Positions 33,900-45,192 of a DNA stretch of 64,000 nucleotides are shown here, one piece after another. The translations under genes and the position numbers were made by a program. The notes beneath the pieces are model-generated. The model saw nothing but the letters and a program-made list of their open reading frames with translations, ran no database searches and was not told the DNA's origin. The DNA is from Escarpia spicata (lineage: Eukaryota; Annelida; Polychaeta; Sabellida; Siboglinidae): contig OZ023216.1 of NCBI GenBank assembly GCA_963995525.1, positions 43,258,454-43,322,453 of the forward strand, read 5' to 3'. How positions within the stretch are numbered: the stretch's first letter is position 1; each line of letters starts with the position of its first letter.

Positions 33900-36605
33900 A
33901 TTTCGCCCGTATATTTTTATAAGTACTTCACTCAAAACAACTTTTGTCACAGTTTGTTTGCAGAAATTGGGAGGAATATGTATTAGTTCGAAATGTTACC
34001 GTTACATGGGCCTTTCTGGCCTATTTGCGATGAGTTTCAACATAGACATTGTTCAACGTTGCACTGGTTTGATGAAAATCAAATATCGCAAGTTACGCAC
34101 CATCGATGCAGTATCGTTTCGACAAGATATTCCACTGTTCCGCTGGGATGATCCTGACTTGCTGAACGTAGAAGAACTGGTTGATCAGTGCGATCATATG
34201 CTGGTCAGCTTAGTTGATTCGCACGCGCCTATGCAAGAAAAGCATGTCCGATTACGGCAAGATACAGCGTGGTATACCGACGATCTACGGGCTGCGAAAC
34301 GAGAGAAACGGCAGAGAGAAAGATCCTGGAGAAAGTCCAAACTAGAGGTGCAAAGACAAGTGTACGCTGATCAGTGCAAGAGAGTAAATGCACTACTTAC
34401 CCAAACAAAATTTGCCTACTATTCTAGCATAATCCGTAACACAGGCAAGAACCAGCAACGACTGTTCCGAATTGTAAACTGTCTACTGCATCGCACAGTG
34501 GGAAATGTACTCCCTAACCATACGTCAGAAGCTGAAATGGCGAGTATATTTTCAGACTATTTTTCTGAAAAGATCAGCAACATTTGTCATGAGTTGTCTA
34601 CCGGCACTGACAGGGCAAATGGTGACAAAATGTGGATACCAACAACATATGCTGCACATCAGAGCTGTCTTCCTTCTCCCTACCAACGCCAGGCGAAATC
34701 AAGAATATCATCATGGATTCCCCGCCTAAATCGTGCGACCAAGACCCAGCTCCTATCTGGCTAGTGAGAGAATCGATCGATGAACGTCTGCCCATTTTGT
34801 TGCACATAGTTGTGGCATCTCTGCAGTCGTCGTTATTCCAGATAAATACAAGACTGGCTGCATCTCGCCATTAATCAAGGAGACTGGACTAAATCCAGAA
34901 TCATTGCAGAACTACCGACCTGTATCGGGCATTTCTCTCTACAGTAATCGAGCGCGTTGTAACAAAACAGCTGAATCTCCACATGCTAGAGAACAACTTG
35001 CACGACCAATTTCAATCGGCATATCGCCGTGATCACTCAACTGAAACGGCTCTGCTTAAAGCACACAATGACGTTCTGTCTGCAGCAAACCGTGGCTGTG
35101 TTGTTGTGTTGGTTATGCTTGACTTGACCGCCGCATTCGACACCATTAACCACGGCATTCTATTGAGCAGACTCACTCACAGATTCGGTGTCACTGGCGC
35201 TGCGCTTGAGTGGTTCAGATCGTACTTGTCCGGTCGGTATCAAGTCGTTCGTATTGGAAGTGTCAAATCCTCCCCAACTGCTGTGCCGTTTGGCGTACCA
35301 TAAGGCACCGTACTCGGGTCATTGCTGTTCACTGCATATATTACACCACTTGGCGACGTCATCAAGAAATTCGGCATAGAATATCACCTATATGCCGACG
35401 ACCCGCACCTTTGTGTTTCGTTTTGTCCTGGTGGAGATGGCCAACTGAACTCAATGGATCGTCTGTGTTGTTGCCTAGAAGAAATTGGTGAATGGTCTCG
35501 GACCAATTTACTGAAGTTAAATGATCAGAAGACGGATGTCATGGTGTTTGGCACTAAACAGAAGTTGCCTCTGCTAAAGGAGATACGCATTTTTGACTCG
35601 ACTTTGACCTCGTCTTCAAGTGCACGTAACCTGGGCGTTGTATTTGACCAATCCCTCAACATGACTAACCACATAAGTGCCATTTGCCGAACAGCGTATA
35701 TGCACCTCCACAACATCAGTCGTATCAGGCGATACCTCACAACAGATGCGACTAAATCACTTGTGCATGCTTTCGTCATGTCTAATTTGGACTACGGGAA
35801 CGCGTTACTGGCTGGAGTACCAACTGACCACATTCACAAACTCCAGTGAATCCAAAACATGGCAGCCAGAATCATCACGTTCACACCTCGCCGTAACCAC
35901 ATAACTCCGGTTCTAAAAGAATTACACTGGCTGCCAATCAAATGCCAAATCGAGTTTAAAATACTCCTTTATGTGTTCAGATGTCTGAACGGGACGGCGC
36001 CGCTGTATCTTGCCAGCCTGTTAACCAGGCACTGTCCGGGACGCACACGTTCATCTGAACAACGTTTGCTTGTAGTTCCACGAACGAACCTGGTCAGTTT
36101 CGGGGACAGGTCCTTTCGTATGATTGGACCTCGGCTATGGAATGCACTGCCCGTTGCTATCAAGTGCAGCATAACTCTGTCGGCGTTCAGAAAGACACTA
36201 AAGACGCACATGTTCAAAGCTCAATATTGCTGACATTTTTACCATTTCATTTGAGGACATTTTACTGCATATCTTACTTTTATACATATAGATATATTAT
36301 TTTGAGTGCGTGTATCAGTATTTATTTATGTATGTGTGCGTGCGTGCATGTGTGTGGGTACGTATGTATAGGTATGCATATATGTAAATACAATAATAAC
36401 AGGTCTAATTTATAATTTATATAATTTTATTTATTTATTTAATTAATAGTTTTAATAAAACTAACTTAATTTGTTCTACATTTTATCTGAAGTTTCTTTT
36501 TTGCAGTTTTTATAAGTATACATTGAATCGCTTGATTTTATTTTATTGTACAGCGCTTTGAGCATATTATGGATATTGCGCTCTATAAATATTAAATATT
36601 ATTAT
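33900..36605 (+). mobile_element. L2/CR1-type non-LTR retrotransposon, 5'-truncated and inactivated
   Basis: The element lacks the endonuclease but keeps the linker, reverse transcriptase, C-terminus and 3' tail. Linker: FRQDIPLFRWDDPDLLNVEE and DTAWYTDDLRAAKREKR (frame starting 33808). RT: QFQSAYRRDHSTETALLKA, VMLDLTAAFDTINHGILL, YHLYADDPHL (FADD/YADD box) and LKLNDQKTDVMVFG. C-terminus: LHWLPIKCQIEFKILLYVF and GPRLWNALP, ending at TGA 36233. Defects: frameshifts near 34660, 34870 and 34950, TAA at 35301 and TGA at 35847. The tail has AGCGCTTTGAGCATATTATG and GGATATTGCGCTCTATAAAT, followed by an ATT repeat at the insertion end. Confidence 0.85.
36548..36605 (+). repeat. LINE 3' tail with terminal ATT repeat
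   Basis: acagcgctttgagcatatta, then ggatattgcgctctataaat and an (ATT)n end. This is the 3' recognition end typical of L2/CR1 elements. Its blocks are shared with the SINE tails in this window. Confidence 0.7.
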
Positions 36606-37040
36606 TAGAGATCTAGCACGTAAATACCTTAGGGAAGAATTTGAACAGGTTTTAGTAAAAATGGCAAAACACGATTGAACCCTCGATTATTCCCCACACC
36701 AGTACTCCGTATTAATAATACTCATTTCGTATAATACTACTACACGAAAAGAACGTGCATCCGTGGTCGTGCCTTCAAATTGCGACCGTTGTTATGGGCT
36801 TACTAAAAACACTTTGTCAGGCAGTGTACATTCAACATAGTTAATATAGTCTTAAGAACAATACATTAATTAATTCATGAAAAACTAGCATGAGCGTGAT
36901 CATGTCGCCGGAACTTCGGCGAAAGTGACGTCCAATTTAGTACTCTAGCTTGTATCTTGCATTCAAATGGCATGCAAAATTAGAAGGGCCATGCATTTTT
37001 CTGTTGGAATTATCATAAAATAAGAAAAGTATAGGTAAGT
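36606..37040. other. intergenic, no gene seen
   Basis: AT-rich, nothing recognised. Confidence 0.4.
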
Positions 37041-37041
37041 T

Positions 37042-37232
37042 CTTATATAGCACAGTATTCAGTCCTCAGGACTGATTTGTACGGAAATATCACCAGTGTC
37101 TATCGCCAGATACTCATTAATATAGCTGAGTGAACTGGAGCAATGTAGTATGAACGAACTTGCCCAGGGGTCGACACCGCAGTAAAGGATTCGAACCCGG
37201 GTTCTCTCTGTCTGGAGCTCTAGCCAATGCAC
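37042..37232 (-). mobile_element. tRNA-derived SINE, copy 3 (minus strand), internally deleted
   Basis: The B-box GGTTCGAATCC is present on the minus strand, with matching body and tail. The GCTTTGAGC box has been lost, so the copy is shorter. The head runs directly into the ACGGCTGT minisatellite at 37233. Confidence 0.65.
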
Positions 37233-37303
37233 GGCTGTACGGCTGTACGGCTGTACGGCTGTACGGCTGTACGGCTGTACGGCTGTACGGCTGTACGGCT
37301 GCA
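37233..37303. repeat. 8-bp minisatellite (ACGGCTGT)n, nine units
   Basis: acggctgt head to tail, directly adjoining the tRNA-like head of SINE copy 3, so it expanded at the SINE boundary. Confidence 0.92.
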
Positions 37304-37309
37304 CTCCAT

Positions 37310-39790
37310 ATAATTCTTAATGCAAATTTGGAGGGGTAGTAGCCAATAGTTTTTATATTTCTGAGCCAGGAATATCAGAAAAGACCATACAACTGTGACA
37401 AGTCTGCCGTGAAGTTGACTCCAGATTGCACTGTTTTGTTAGATGTATTATTTGCACAGTTACAAAGATTACTTGAACATAAATATTAGCGTTTCTTGTA
37501 TCTCCTACTCAAACAATAACACTTGGTAGTTTTAAAATGGTATGGTATTCATCATGCAATCACATTCACCACATTTGCATGTTCACACAATCACTGATTT
37601 GTTACTTGCAAAAATCGCAATCCATTTCATGTACAATTTACCTAACTCAGTTCATTACTAAGAGCAAAATTATAATTTGTACATCATTGTACACACTACT
37701 CTCTAGTAAACTGTACACCCATGGACAATTTAAAACATTCTAGTAATATAAGACAATACACTACACATGACAACCATCACCAGCTGGGTTATCTTATATC
37801 TGCAAAAAACTATCTAAAAACCAGCCATGACCTTATTATTAGGACTTGTTATTCGACCAAGTTTTTGCAATGGCTGCTTTATTGAAATTTGGTATAGCAA
37901 GCTAAGCTATTCTAGTATCATTTTCAACAGTAGCCAATTACACAATGAATAGAATAACAATGTAAATATGGTCAATGGGTAAAAACAGCTTGTTAGAGCA
38001 AGATTTAAAAAAATATATTTACAATTATAGAGCAACTAAAATACTCCAGTTACACTGCAACAAACAATACTGGCACTGCACAAAATGTATTATCAGTTTT
38101 TTCTCTGAAGTTATTAAATATTTTGTGTATACCTCCTGGTGATATATATATCCCACTAATGTTATATTTAGTGTGATTGTCTGCAGCTTGCGAATTTGAC
38201 TCCAGGTTGATTAGTGTACAAGCAAGCAGTTGTACCGAAAACAAAATCGCGCATTTTTTCAATAACTAGAGGGCGAGGTATTGTATCCCAGATGGTGATT
38301 ATTGGTGAAACAAAGTTTCGCAGATTAATCTCTCCTGCTTCCCTCATACTTTTTACAAGTTTTAAACGTAGACCCTATTTCAGTTGTGTTTACACTGGTA
38401 GTTAAGTATTTATGGACTATTTGTTCCATCTAGTACAGCATATTGCTGACACTCTTCAAAAAGCATTGTACAAATGTGTTATTTTTACTTTACTCCCGAT
38501 TAAAATTAATTTTTGTATTTTATATGACATAATTTTGTTGTCCACTGCATAATTTCACTGCATATTTGCCTGCCAACCGTGTCGGATTTCCTGGGAGTCT
38601 CCTAGATTTGTTGTGAAACTCCCACCCTCCCGGAAAAGAAGAAAACCTCCTGGATTGTAAACTTATGAGCAGTTGGAGATTTTTAGTGATACGTCGACAT
38701 TTTCTTTTCTTTCTCTTCTTTCTATGTCTTCCTCCTCATTGTGCTTGCACTACTTTCTCTACCACCCTTCTCCATTATCTTCGGTCTTCTCTTTTTCTCC
38801 AATCCTCTTTCCATCCCTCCACCCACTTCATCAGATTTCTCACCAACTTCTCGGTTATTCAGATTCCAACAAGTCCAGTTGATCCAGTAACAGGACCGAC
38901 AACTGAAACACATAACTAATAAAACACTAATAAAACAACAAAGTAAGAAAAATACGGACGTAAAAACACACTATGTCAACATAAAATATACCAGGTAAAC
39001 ATATGTTATACAAAGAACTGTTTTAGAAGGTTTCAGCTCTTGAAAATATATCACAAGTTGGATCATTTAAATACAATGTGTTGCAAGTAGTCTTACATCT
39101 GTTCAAAACAGAGTCTTTTCTAATGTTGATTCTGCCATTGGAAAGTCTTAAAAAAAATAAAATGTAACATTAAAATTATCAAACTTTGGTCCTTTAATAT
39201 TTAACCACCTGGAGCAACAAATCAAGCGTAGCTATTATCATTATTACTGTATTATGATGTCAAATTCATTCCAGCTGATCATGTAATTTCTGTTGTCACC
39301 AGGCACCTCAGAGGAGATGCGCGTACAATGCCCCAAAATTAGCATTGTAAGTTCATTTTATGTGTATCACTGACAATGTGGGTCTTGTGAACATAACGAA
39401 GGTTGCAATGGGGTGTCGGGATTCGATGCCACATCCTTCAAGGTTGACGGAGGTTGCACCTGACTGTCTGACAACAGCACACAGGACCTTGATGAGGAGC
39501 AAAAAAAATGCTCGGCTGGACACAAGTCGCTTTCTCACCAGATATTGGCAGGTCTGTTGTACTGTGTTGTAGATTACCTTCCTCATTTAGAATACCCTGT
39601 GGAGGTCCCATCGTAAGAAGGACATATATATGACAGAGATAGACATTGGTTATGAAAACGTTGATAGAAGTATTTATTTTCATTTCAGGGAGATAAAAGG
39701 ACACGAAGTAACATCAAAGAACAGTGTCTACATGTTAGATATCAACATGTATTCCTTCACACACTGGACCATAGATGAATGCAACATATT
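37310..39790. other. intergenic, no supported gene
   Basis: AT-rich and pyrimidine-rich sequence. A tcctgggagtctcctagatt-type block at about 38590 looks like a decayed dispersed repeat. No exon with convincing splice sites was identified. Confidence 0.4.
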
Positions 39791-39797
39791 ATCGGCT

Positions 39798-39799
<2 letters not shown>

Positions 39800-39872
<73 letters not shown>
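39800..39872. repeat. (TG)n microsatellite
   Basis: A pure TG run of about 73 bp. Confidence 0.97.
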
Positions 39873-39874
<2 letters not shown>

Positions 39875-39934
39875 AACAGTGTAAATGTTTATACACAAAA
39901 TGTATCAATACCTCAGAAGGGTTGGGTACTTTAC

Positions 39935-40480
39935 TTACTTACTTGCTAACTTTACTTAGGCCTGTTTGTTCGCTGGGAGCACAGGCCATTGACCATGGTC
40001 CTCCACTCTGGACGATTTCATGCCATTTTCCCAATTTCTCTCTCATTATATATCCCATCTGCGTTCTTTAATCTCCGGTGTCTCTCTGCCAGGTGTTTCT
40101 CAGCATTTCTCTTCTTCTCTTCCCTGGGGTTCCATGTAATTGCTTGTCTTGTGATGTTTATTACAGATTTCCTTAGTATGTGTTCTAATCTCTCCTCCAC
40201 TTTCTCTTCTTTATTTTGTTTACAATGGTAGTTGTTTGGTCAATTCCCATAGATAGTGTTGTGTATCTTGTCTGACCATTTTAGATATATTGTATGGAGG
40301 CAGTTGCTGATGAAGTTCTGAATTACTTTTATTGTGGGGTATATAGTTATCAACAAATTTGAACTCTTGATAAGCTAAATTCTTCCTTGTCCTCCTCCCA
40401 AGCCTGGACTGAGAGTCAACAAAGGTTGTTGATACGCTTACTTTGTTGTCGTTATGGATTATTTCTTTCTGGTGGAATAT
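39935..40480 (-). pseudogene. RTE-type LINE 3' fragment
   Basis: The minus strand encodes, with stops, FINNCLHTIYLKWSDKIHN, then EERLEHILRKSVINITRQA, ITWNPREEKKRNAEKHLAE and RPEWRTMVNGLCSQRTNRPK. The pattern W-x-GHxLRK...ITRQALxWNP...KRxRP...RxxWRxxVxxLCS is the conserved C-terminus of RTE-type reverse transcriptases. It is followed by ttacttacttacttgc, possibly the element's 3' repeat. Confidence 0.65.
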
Positions 40481-41060
40481 TTGCTATTTTCTTGTCATTA
40501 ACTATTGCTTTCTAATGTTAATTTATCTGTTAGTTGTACATCTTGTAAGCTGATCAAATGCGGCTTGTGTTACTAAAACTGTATTTGCTTGTACAGCTGT
40601 ATATTAATGACAACAATATTATGAAAATCTTCTGTGTGACCTGTTACCTGATTGTACAAGGATTCTAACCTGGTGGCTTTCCTCTGTCCACAGCGACTTT
40701 GTTCTCGATGTTGGCAAGTTCAGTGTTGACCGATGAAGCATTCTTCACATTGGTTCTTCCCAGTATGCCATGGTACATAACCTCGCTTATCCACCTTAGC
40801 TCCCTTTAATAAGGTTTATCAATTTTGTGATTGACCAACATTTTTCTTTATGCTTTTCTGAGCTTGCTTTTCAAGAATGTAAGTGTGAAAGGAGTTATTT
40901 ATTTATTTATTACTTATTAAATTTAGGCACCCATTAGTTTCCATGCTAAAATGCACAGTAGGTTAAACATATAAGAATAAAAACAAATGATACTCCAATA
41001 TGCCACTATGTAGTGGCAGTTTCTGTTGATTTGAAAAAAATCAAAATATCAGAAGTTTAT
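40481..41060. other. intergenic, no gene seen
   Basis: Possibly further degraded LINE sequence. No specific motif could be read. Confidence 0.35.
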
Positions 41061-41074
41061 TGTTGCAGGGGCAC

Positions 41075-41470
41075 AGTGGGTACACAACATGAGAATGGGT
41101 GTGCACAACATGTCATTTGGTGTACACAACATGACAGTGGGTGTACACAACATGTCATTTGGTGTACTCAACACGACATTGGGTGTACACAATATGTAAT
41201 TTGGTGTACACAACATGATAGTGGGTGTACACAATATGTCACTGGGTGTACACAACAGGACAGTGGGTGTACACAATATGTCATTGGGTGTACACAACAG
41301 GGCAGTGGGTGTGCACAATATGTCATTGGGTGTACACAACAGGACAGTGGGTGTACACAATATGTCATTGGGTGTACACAACAGGGCAGTGGGTGTGCAC
41401 AATATGCCATTGGGTGTACACAACAGGACAGTGGGTACACAACATGACAGTGGGTGTACACAATATGTAA
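41075..41470. repeat. minisatellite of about 20-21 bp units, main block
   Basis: About 20 units of the form gggtgtacacaacatgacagt / gggtgtacacaatatgtcatt, partly arranged as 42-bp and 84-bp higher-order repeats. Open frames with MSLGVHN or CTPND periodicity are products of the repeat. Confidence 0.93.
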
Positions 41471-41609
41471 TTTCTATTTTTGTTGTTGTGAATTGTATAT
41501 GTTATCAAAGCTGTGTAAATGTTGATGTAAGAATGTAGTGTGAGATGGCCCATTGAAAATCACGATATCACATGACATGGTCACCATCATTAAATAAAGC
41601 TTTTACTAC

Positions 41610-41900
41610 TACACAACATAACAGTGGATGTACACAATATGTCATTGTGTTTACATAACATATCAATGGATGTACACAACATGAGAGTGAGTATTCACAA
41701 TATGTCAGTGGGTGTACACATGTCAGTTAGTGTACACAACATTACAATGGGTGTACACCACATGCCAATATGACAGTGGGTGTACACAGTATGACACTAG
41801 GTGTACACAGCATGACAATGGGTGTACACAGCATGACTGGGTGTACACAATATTACAGTGGGTGTACACAAAATAACAGCTTGTGTATACAACATGACAG
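41610..41900. repeat. minisatellite, second degenerate block of the same unit
   Basis: Diverged gtgtacacaacatgacagtg units continue after a 140-bp interruption. The block ends directly at the exon-like stretch beginning at 41904. Confidence 0.88.
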
Positions 41901-41903
41901 TAG

Positions 41904-42210
41904 GGGATGGCTACCAACTGTTCCTGAGGCCCACGGGAACCATCCGACATAACAACTGCATGGTCAAGGCTGGTATCTACACGTTTGAGGGTCTGACAGT
42001 GGCTGTGGGGGGGGGGGGGTGGAGTCACTCACTTTGAAGGTCCCACAGTGGCCGCTGGAGTTGAGGTCACTCACATAGTTTGAGGGTCAGACAGTGACCA
42101 TGGGGCATAAGGTCACTCACATTGTTTGAGGGTCTCACAGTGGCCGCTGGGGGTGAGGTCACTCATATCCATGAACCCCCATTGATAAAGGAACCTCACG
42201 ACTGTTGTAA
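41904..42210 (+). pseudogene. exon-like coding remnant with internal 60-bp minisatellite
   Basis: Plus-strand translation gives DGYQLFLRPTGTIRHNN, CMVKAGIYTFEGLTVAVG, then after a G-run frameshift GVTHFEGPTVAAGVEVTH. Two more copies of an about 60-bp FEGLTVAAGGEVTH unit follow, the last running into HIHEPPLIKEPHD. The composition looks protein-coding, but frame breaks show decay. It may come from a beta-helix-type extracellular protein. I cannot name the family. Confidence 0.4.
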
Positions 42211-42682
42211 GGCAATCCCGAGGAAGACTGGTAGATTGTGTGGCTTATTGAGTAATGAGAAGATGGTGATTTTGACTTGTATTGTTGGATATATTTTCTG
42301 TAGTTTTTTATTTAGTGTTAAGAATGAAACACACTTTTGAAAGACGACATTTTGAGAATAAATATGTTTTAAAAATAGACTATTTGACAGTTCAATGCTC
42401 ATAGCAACCATACAATTAGTAGTTTATTACGTTTTGATTATTTATCAATGAAATTGAACCAGAGATTGAAAGATGAGATTATAAAGTAGACATTTGTGAG
42501 AGAATCACTCAGGATTGATGGACCCGGCTCATTGTGATAGGTCACATATTATGTGAGCATATTTATTGACTGACAATTAAAACATGCCATATTTTGTTCT
42601 ACCTTCCTAGTTTAGTTCACATGCCTGTTGTGAATGTAGGCAAAGTGTATCACACCGTCTCGCTGTCTGGTCCTTTCTCCAG

Positions 42683-42768
42683 GCCAGTCTGCTGCATGAA
42701 GGGACTCGGCCATCTACATGCACGTCACATCAACATCACCGCAGACACCCTCATTGTCGTTGACTTGG
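42683..42768 (+). pseudogene. exon-like fragment, copy 1
   Basis: The acceptor CCTTTCTCCAG precedes 42683 and the donor G|GTGTGTGAG follows 42768. It encodes CCMKGLGHLHARHINITAD and TLIVVDL. A diverged copy lies at 44030-44107. Phases do not clearly join the next exon-like fragment at 43388, so a functional gene is not shown. Confidence 0.35.
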
Positions 42769-42889
42769 GTGTGTGAGAGGGGACGTCAACAATGACCCCT
42801 GTCCAGTATGTTACATCACAAACATAAGACTGGCCACTGCCATGTAATAATGATTTTATGTGGATGTAAAAAGTAGATGATAAACTTCC

Positions 42890-43385
42890 CTTCCCTAGCT
42901 TCCATTTCTGACATCTTCTTGACGTTTCTTATCTCTTATCTTTCCCACCTTCCTCTCTCTTCCATCATTTTCTCTTCCTTTCTTTCTTCCTTACTCTCTC
43001 CTACCTTGCCTTCTTATTATCTCTCCCTCCCTCCCCAGCTCTCTCCCTTCTTACCTCCTCCTCCGTCTTCCCTCACCCTCCCCTTCACTCCATCCCACTC
43101 TCATCCCTCACTCTCTCCCTCTTTTCTACCCTCCCTCTGTCACTCTCTCTCCCTCCCACCCTCCCTCCCTCCCTCTTTTCTACCTCCCTCAAACCTACCT
43201 CACTCTCTCTCTTCCCCCTCTCTCTCCCTCCATCTTTTCTCAGTCCTGCCTTCCTCCTCCTCTTTCTCCCTTCCACCCTCCCTCTTGCCACCTCTCTCTC
43301 CTCTCTCCCTCTCCCTCCCTTACACCCTCCTTTTCACCCTTCCTGTCATCCTCCCTCGCTCTCACTCTTCCTCTGTTCCCTCCCA
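42890..43385. repeat. CT-rich (polypyrimidine) tract 1
   Basis: About 490 bp of nearly uninterrupted C and T on the plus strand (CTCCCT, CTTCC units). The Ser/Pro/Leu-rich open frame over it is a composition artefact. Confidence 0.9.
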
Positions 43386-43387
43386 AG

Positions 43388-43468
43388 ATAGATGGTGAAG
43401 TTAGGTGGATCCCCCTAACTTGGGGTGTAATTGGGGGCATATTCCACATGCACACAAACCTCATACAG
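43388..43468 (+). pseudogene. exon-like fragment, 27 codons, copy 1
   Basis: An approximately 490-bp CT-rich tract ending CTCCCAAG precedes it and CATACAG|GTATGT follows. It encodes IDGEVRWIPLTWGVIGGIFH then MHTNLIQ, with no stop. The copy at about 44907-44975 has a stop codon and a mutated donor (ATATGT). Confidence 0.35.
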
Positions 43469-43582
43469 GTATGTAACCATCCGCGTTCCCAACTTTGTTA
43501 CTGGTTCATTTATTTATGTAAACATATATTATTTACATATATATTTTATTTACAAGATATAATATTTACATGTTACTTAGTT

Positions 43583-43752
43583 ATAGACTGTGGTGGATAT
43601 TTGCATACACATAATCTTCGCACAATAATTACAGCATGTCAGAATGCTTCCCAAGAAAGTCTAGATTTTGACAGTTAAACAGGTCGGCCAGAGAGTGATG
43701 TGTCAAGCGTTCTTAGCAGTCCTACGGACTGGACACCATGCTATATAAGAAT
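43583..43752 (+). mobile_element. SINE, copy 4, 5'-truncated
   Basis: It starts within the body (GACTGTGGTGGATATTTGC) and ends GGACACCATGCTATATAAGAA, with the same internal blocks as copy 2 (CAGAATGCTTCCCAAGAAAG, AACAGGTCGGCCAGAGAGTG). The tRNA head is absent. Confidence 0.6.
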
Positions 43753-44249
43753 TTACCTTTTTATGAGATAATTTGACGTATTTGACATGCTTCTCGTACA
43801 TTCTGGTGACAATGTCATACCTGACTATGAATGCTATGAATTTCGAAAACTAATAACTAAAAAAAATCTGATGGCTTTATTTTTGTGTGTGATATCATGT
43901 AAAGGTTACATATGATAAATTTGTTTAATAAATAAAACAACAATTTGGTACTTGTAACAAAATAATTGCAATTGTATTGTCGGTCTAACTTGTGTGTCAC
44001 GCAATCTCGCTGTCTGATCATCTCTCCAGGTCAGTCTACTGCAGGTAAAGGGACTCGGCCATTTCACATCAGCATCACCACAGATATCCTCATTGTCATT
44101 GACCTTGGTTATATGTCAAAGGTGACATAAACGATGACATGTGTCCAGTTGGTAGCGGTATCGACAGCTCAGGTAAGACTTGTGACTGACATGTAGTAAT
44201 GATTTATGCGGATGATGAACATATCGTCCCTAGCTTCCACCTCTTACAA

Positions 44250-44308
44250 CCTCTTGATGTTTCTGTCTTCTCTTTCCCACTCTCCTCTTTCTTCCAAGAT
44301 TCTCGTTT

Positions 44309-44346
<38 letters not shown>

Positions 44347-44905
44347 GTCACCTCCTTACTATCTCTCCCTCTCCCTGTCTCCCTTCCATCCTCTCTCTCT
44401 CACACTCACTGCCTCTCATCCTCCATGCCGCTCTCCTTCCTCTCTCTTCCACCTATTTTCTCACCCTCCCTCTTTCCCCCACTCCCTCTCTCCACCTCTC
44501 TCCCATCCATTCCTCTCTCCTCCCTCTCTCTCTTCCACCCTCCTTCTCACCTTCCTTCCCTCTCTCCATCCCTCTCTCCTCCGTTCCTCTCTCCTCCCTC
44601 TCTCCTATCTCCCTCTCTCCATCCTCTCCCTTCCACTCACACATTCTCTCCATCTCTCGCCCACCCTTTGTCTCACCAACTCTCTCTCTCTCACCCACCC
44701 CTCTGTTTCTCCCTCACCTTCTCTCTCACCCATCCCTCCTTCTCTCACTCACCCTCTCTCACACCCACCCCCTCTGTCATCCCTTCCTCACTCCCTCTCT
44801 CTCTCTCACCCTTCCACCTTCCTTCTGACCATCCTTCCCTCTCTCCTTCATCCCTCATTCTCCCTTTCACCCTCCCTTTAACCCTCACTCCATTCCCTCC
44901 CAATA
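44250..44905. repeat. CT-rich (polypyrimidine) tract 2
   Basis: About 650 bp, pyrimidine-rich, including a pure (CT)n run at 44311-44342. It is the duplicate of the tract at 42890. Long Ser/Leu/Pro frames are artefacts. Confidence 0.9.
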
Positions 44906-44992
44906 GAGATGGTGTAGTGAGCAGTAACGGAGAAGTTTAACCACATCCACGCCAACCTCATACAGATATGTCCATCCCTCTATCTTCTATGT

Positions 44993-45192
44993 NNNNNNNN
45001 NNNNNNNNNNNNNNNNNNNNNNNNNNNNNNNNNNNNNNNNNNNNNNNNNNNNNNNNNNNNNNNNNNNNNNNNNNNNNNNNNNNNNNNNNNNNNNNNNNNN
45101 NNNNNNNNNNNNNNNNNNNNNNNNNNNNNNNNNNNNNNNNNNNNNNNNNNNNNNNNNNNNNNNNNNNNNNNNNNNNNNNNNNNNNNNNNNNN
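44993..45192. other. assembly gap of exactly 200 N
   Basis: A placeholder run of N. It separates the duplicated CT-rich region from the 3-kb tandem array, so the order and distance across it are not certain. Confidence 0.95.

Larger units (their letters stand above)
42600..44975 (+). repeat. tandem duplication of about 1.4 kb containing two exon-like pieces and a CT-rich tract
   Basis: 42640-43490 and 44010-44975 share agggactcggccat, catcaacatcaccgcagaca (copy 2: catcagcatcaccacagata), ccctagcttcca, a pyrimidine tract, and aacctcatacag in the same order. SINE copy 4 lies between them. Divergence is considerable. Confidence 0.6.

Noticed and set aside
39989..40231. Plus-strand 80-codon frame
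   Set aside because: It is the antisense shadow of the minus-strand RTE-type reverse transcriptase C-terminus.
42877..44940. Ser/Leu/Pro-rich frames of 173-244 codons
   Set aside because: They lie over pyrimidine-rich tracts. Composition, not coding constraint, keeps them open.
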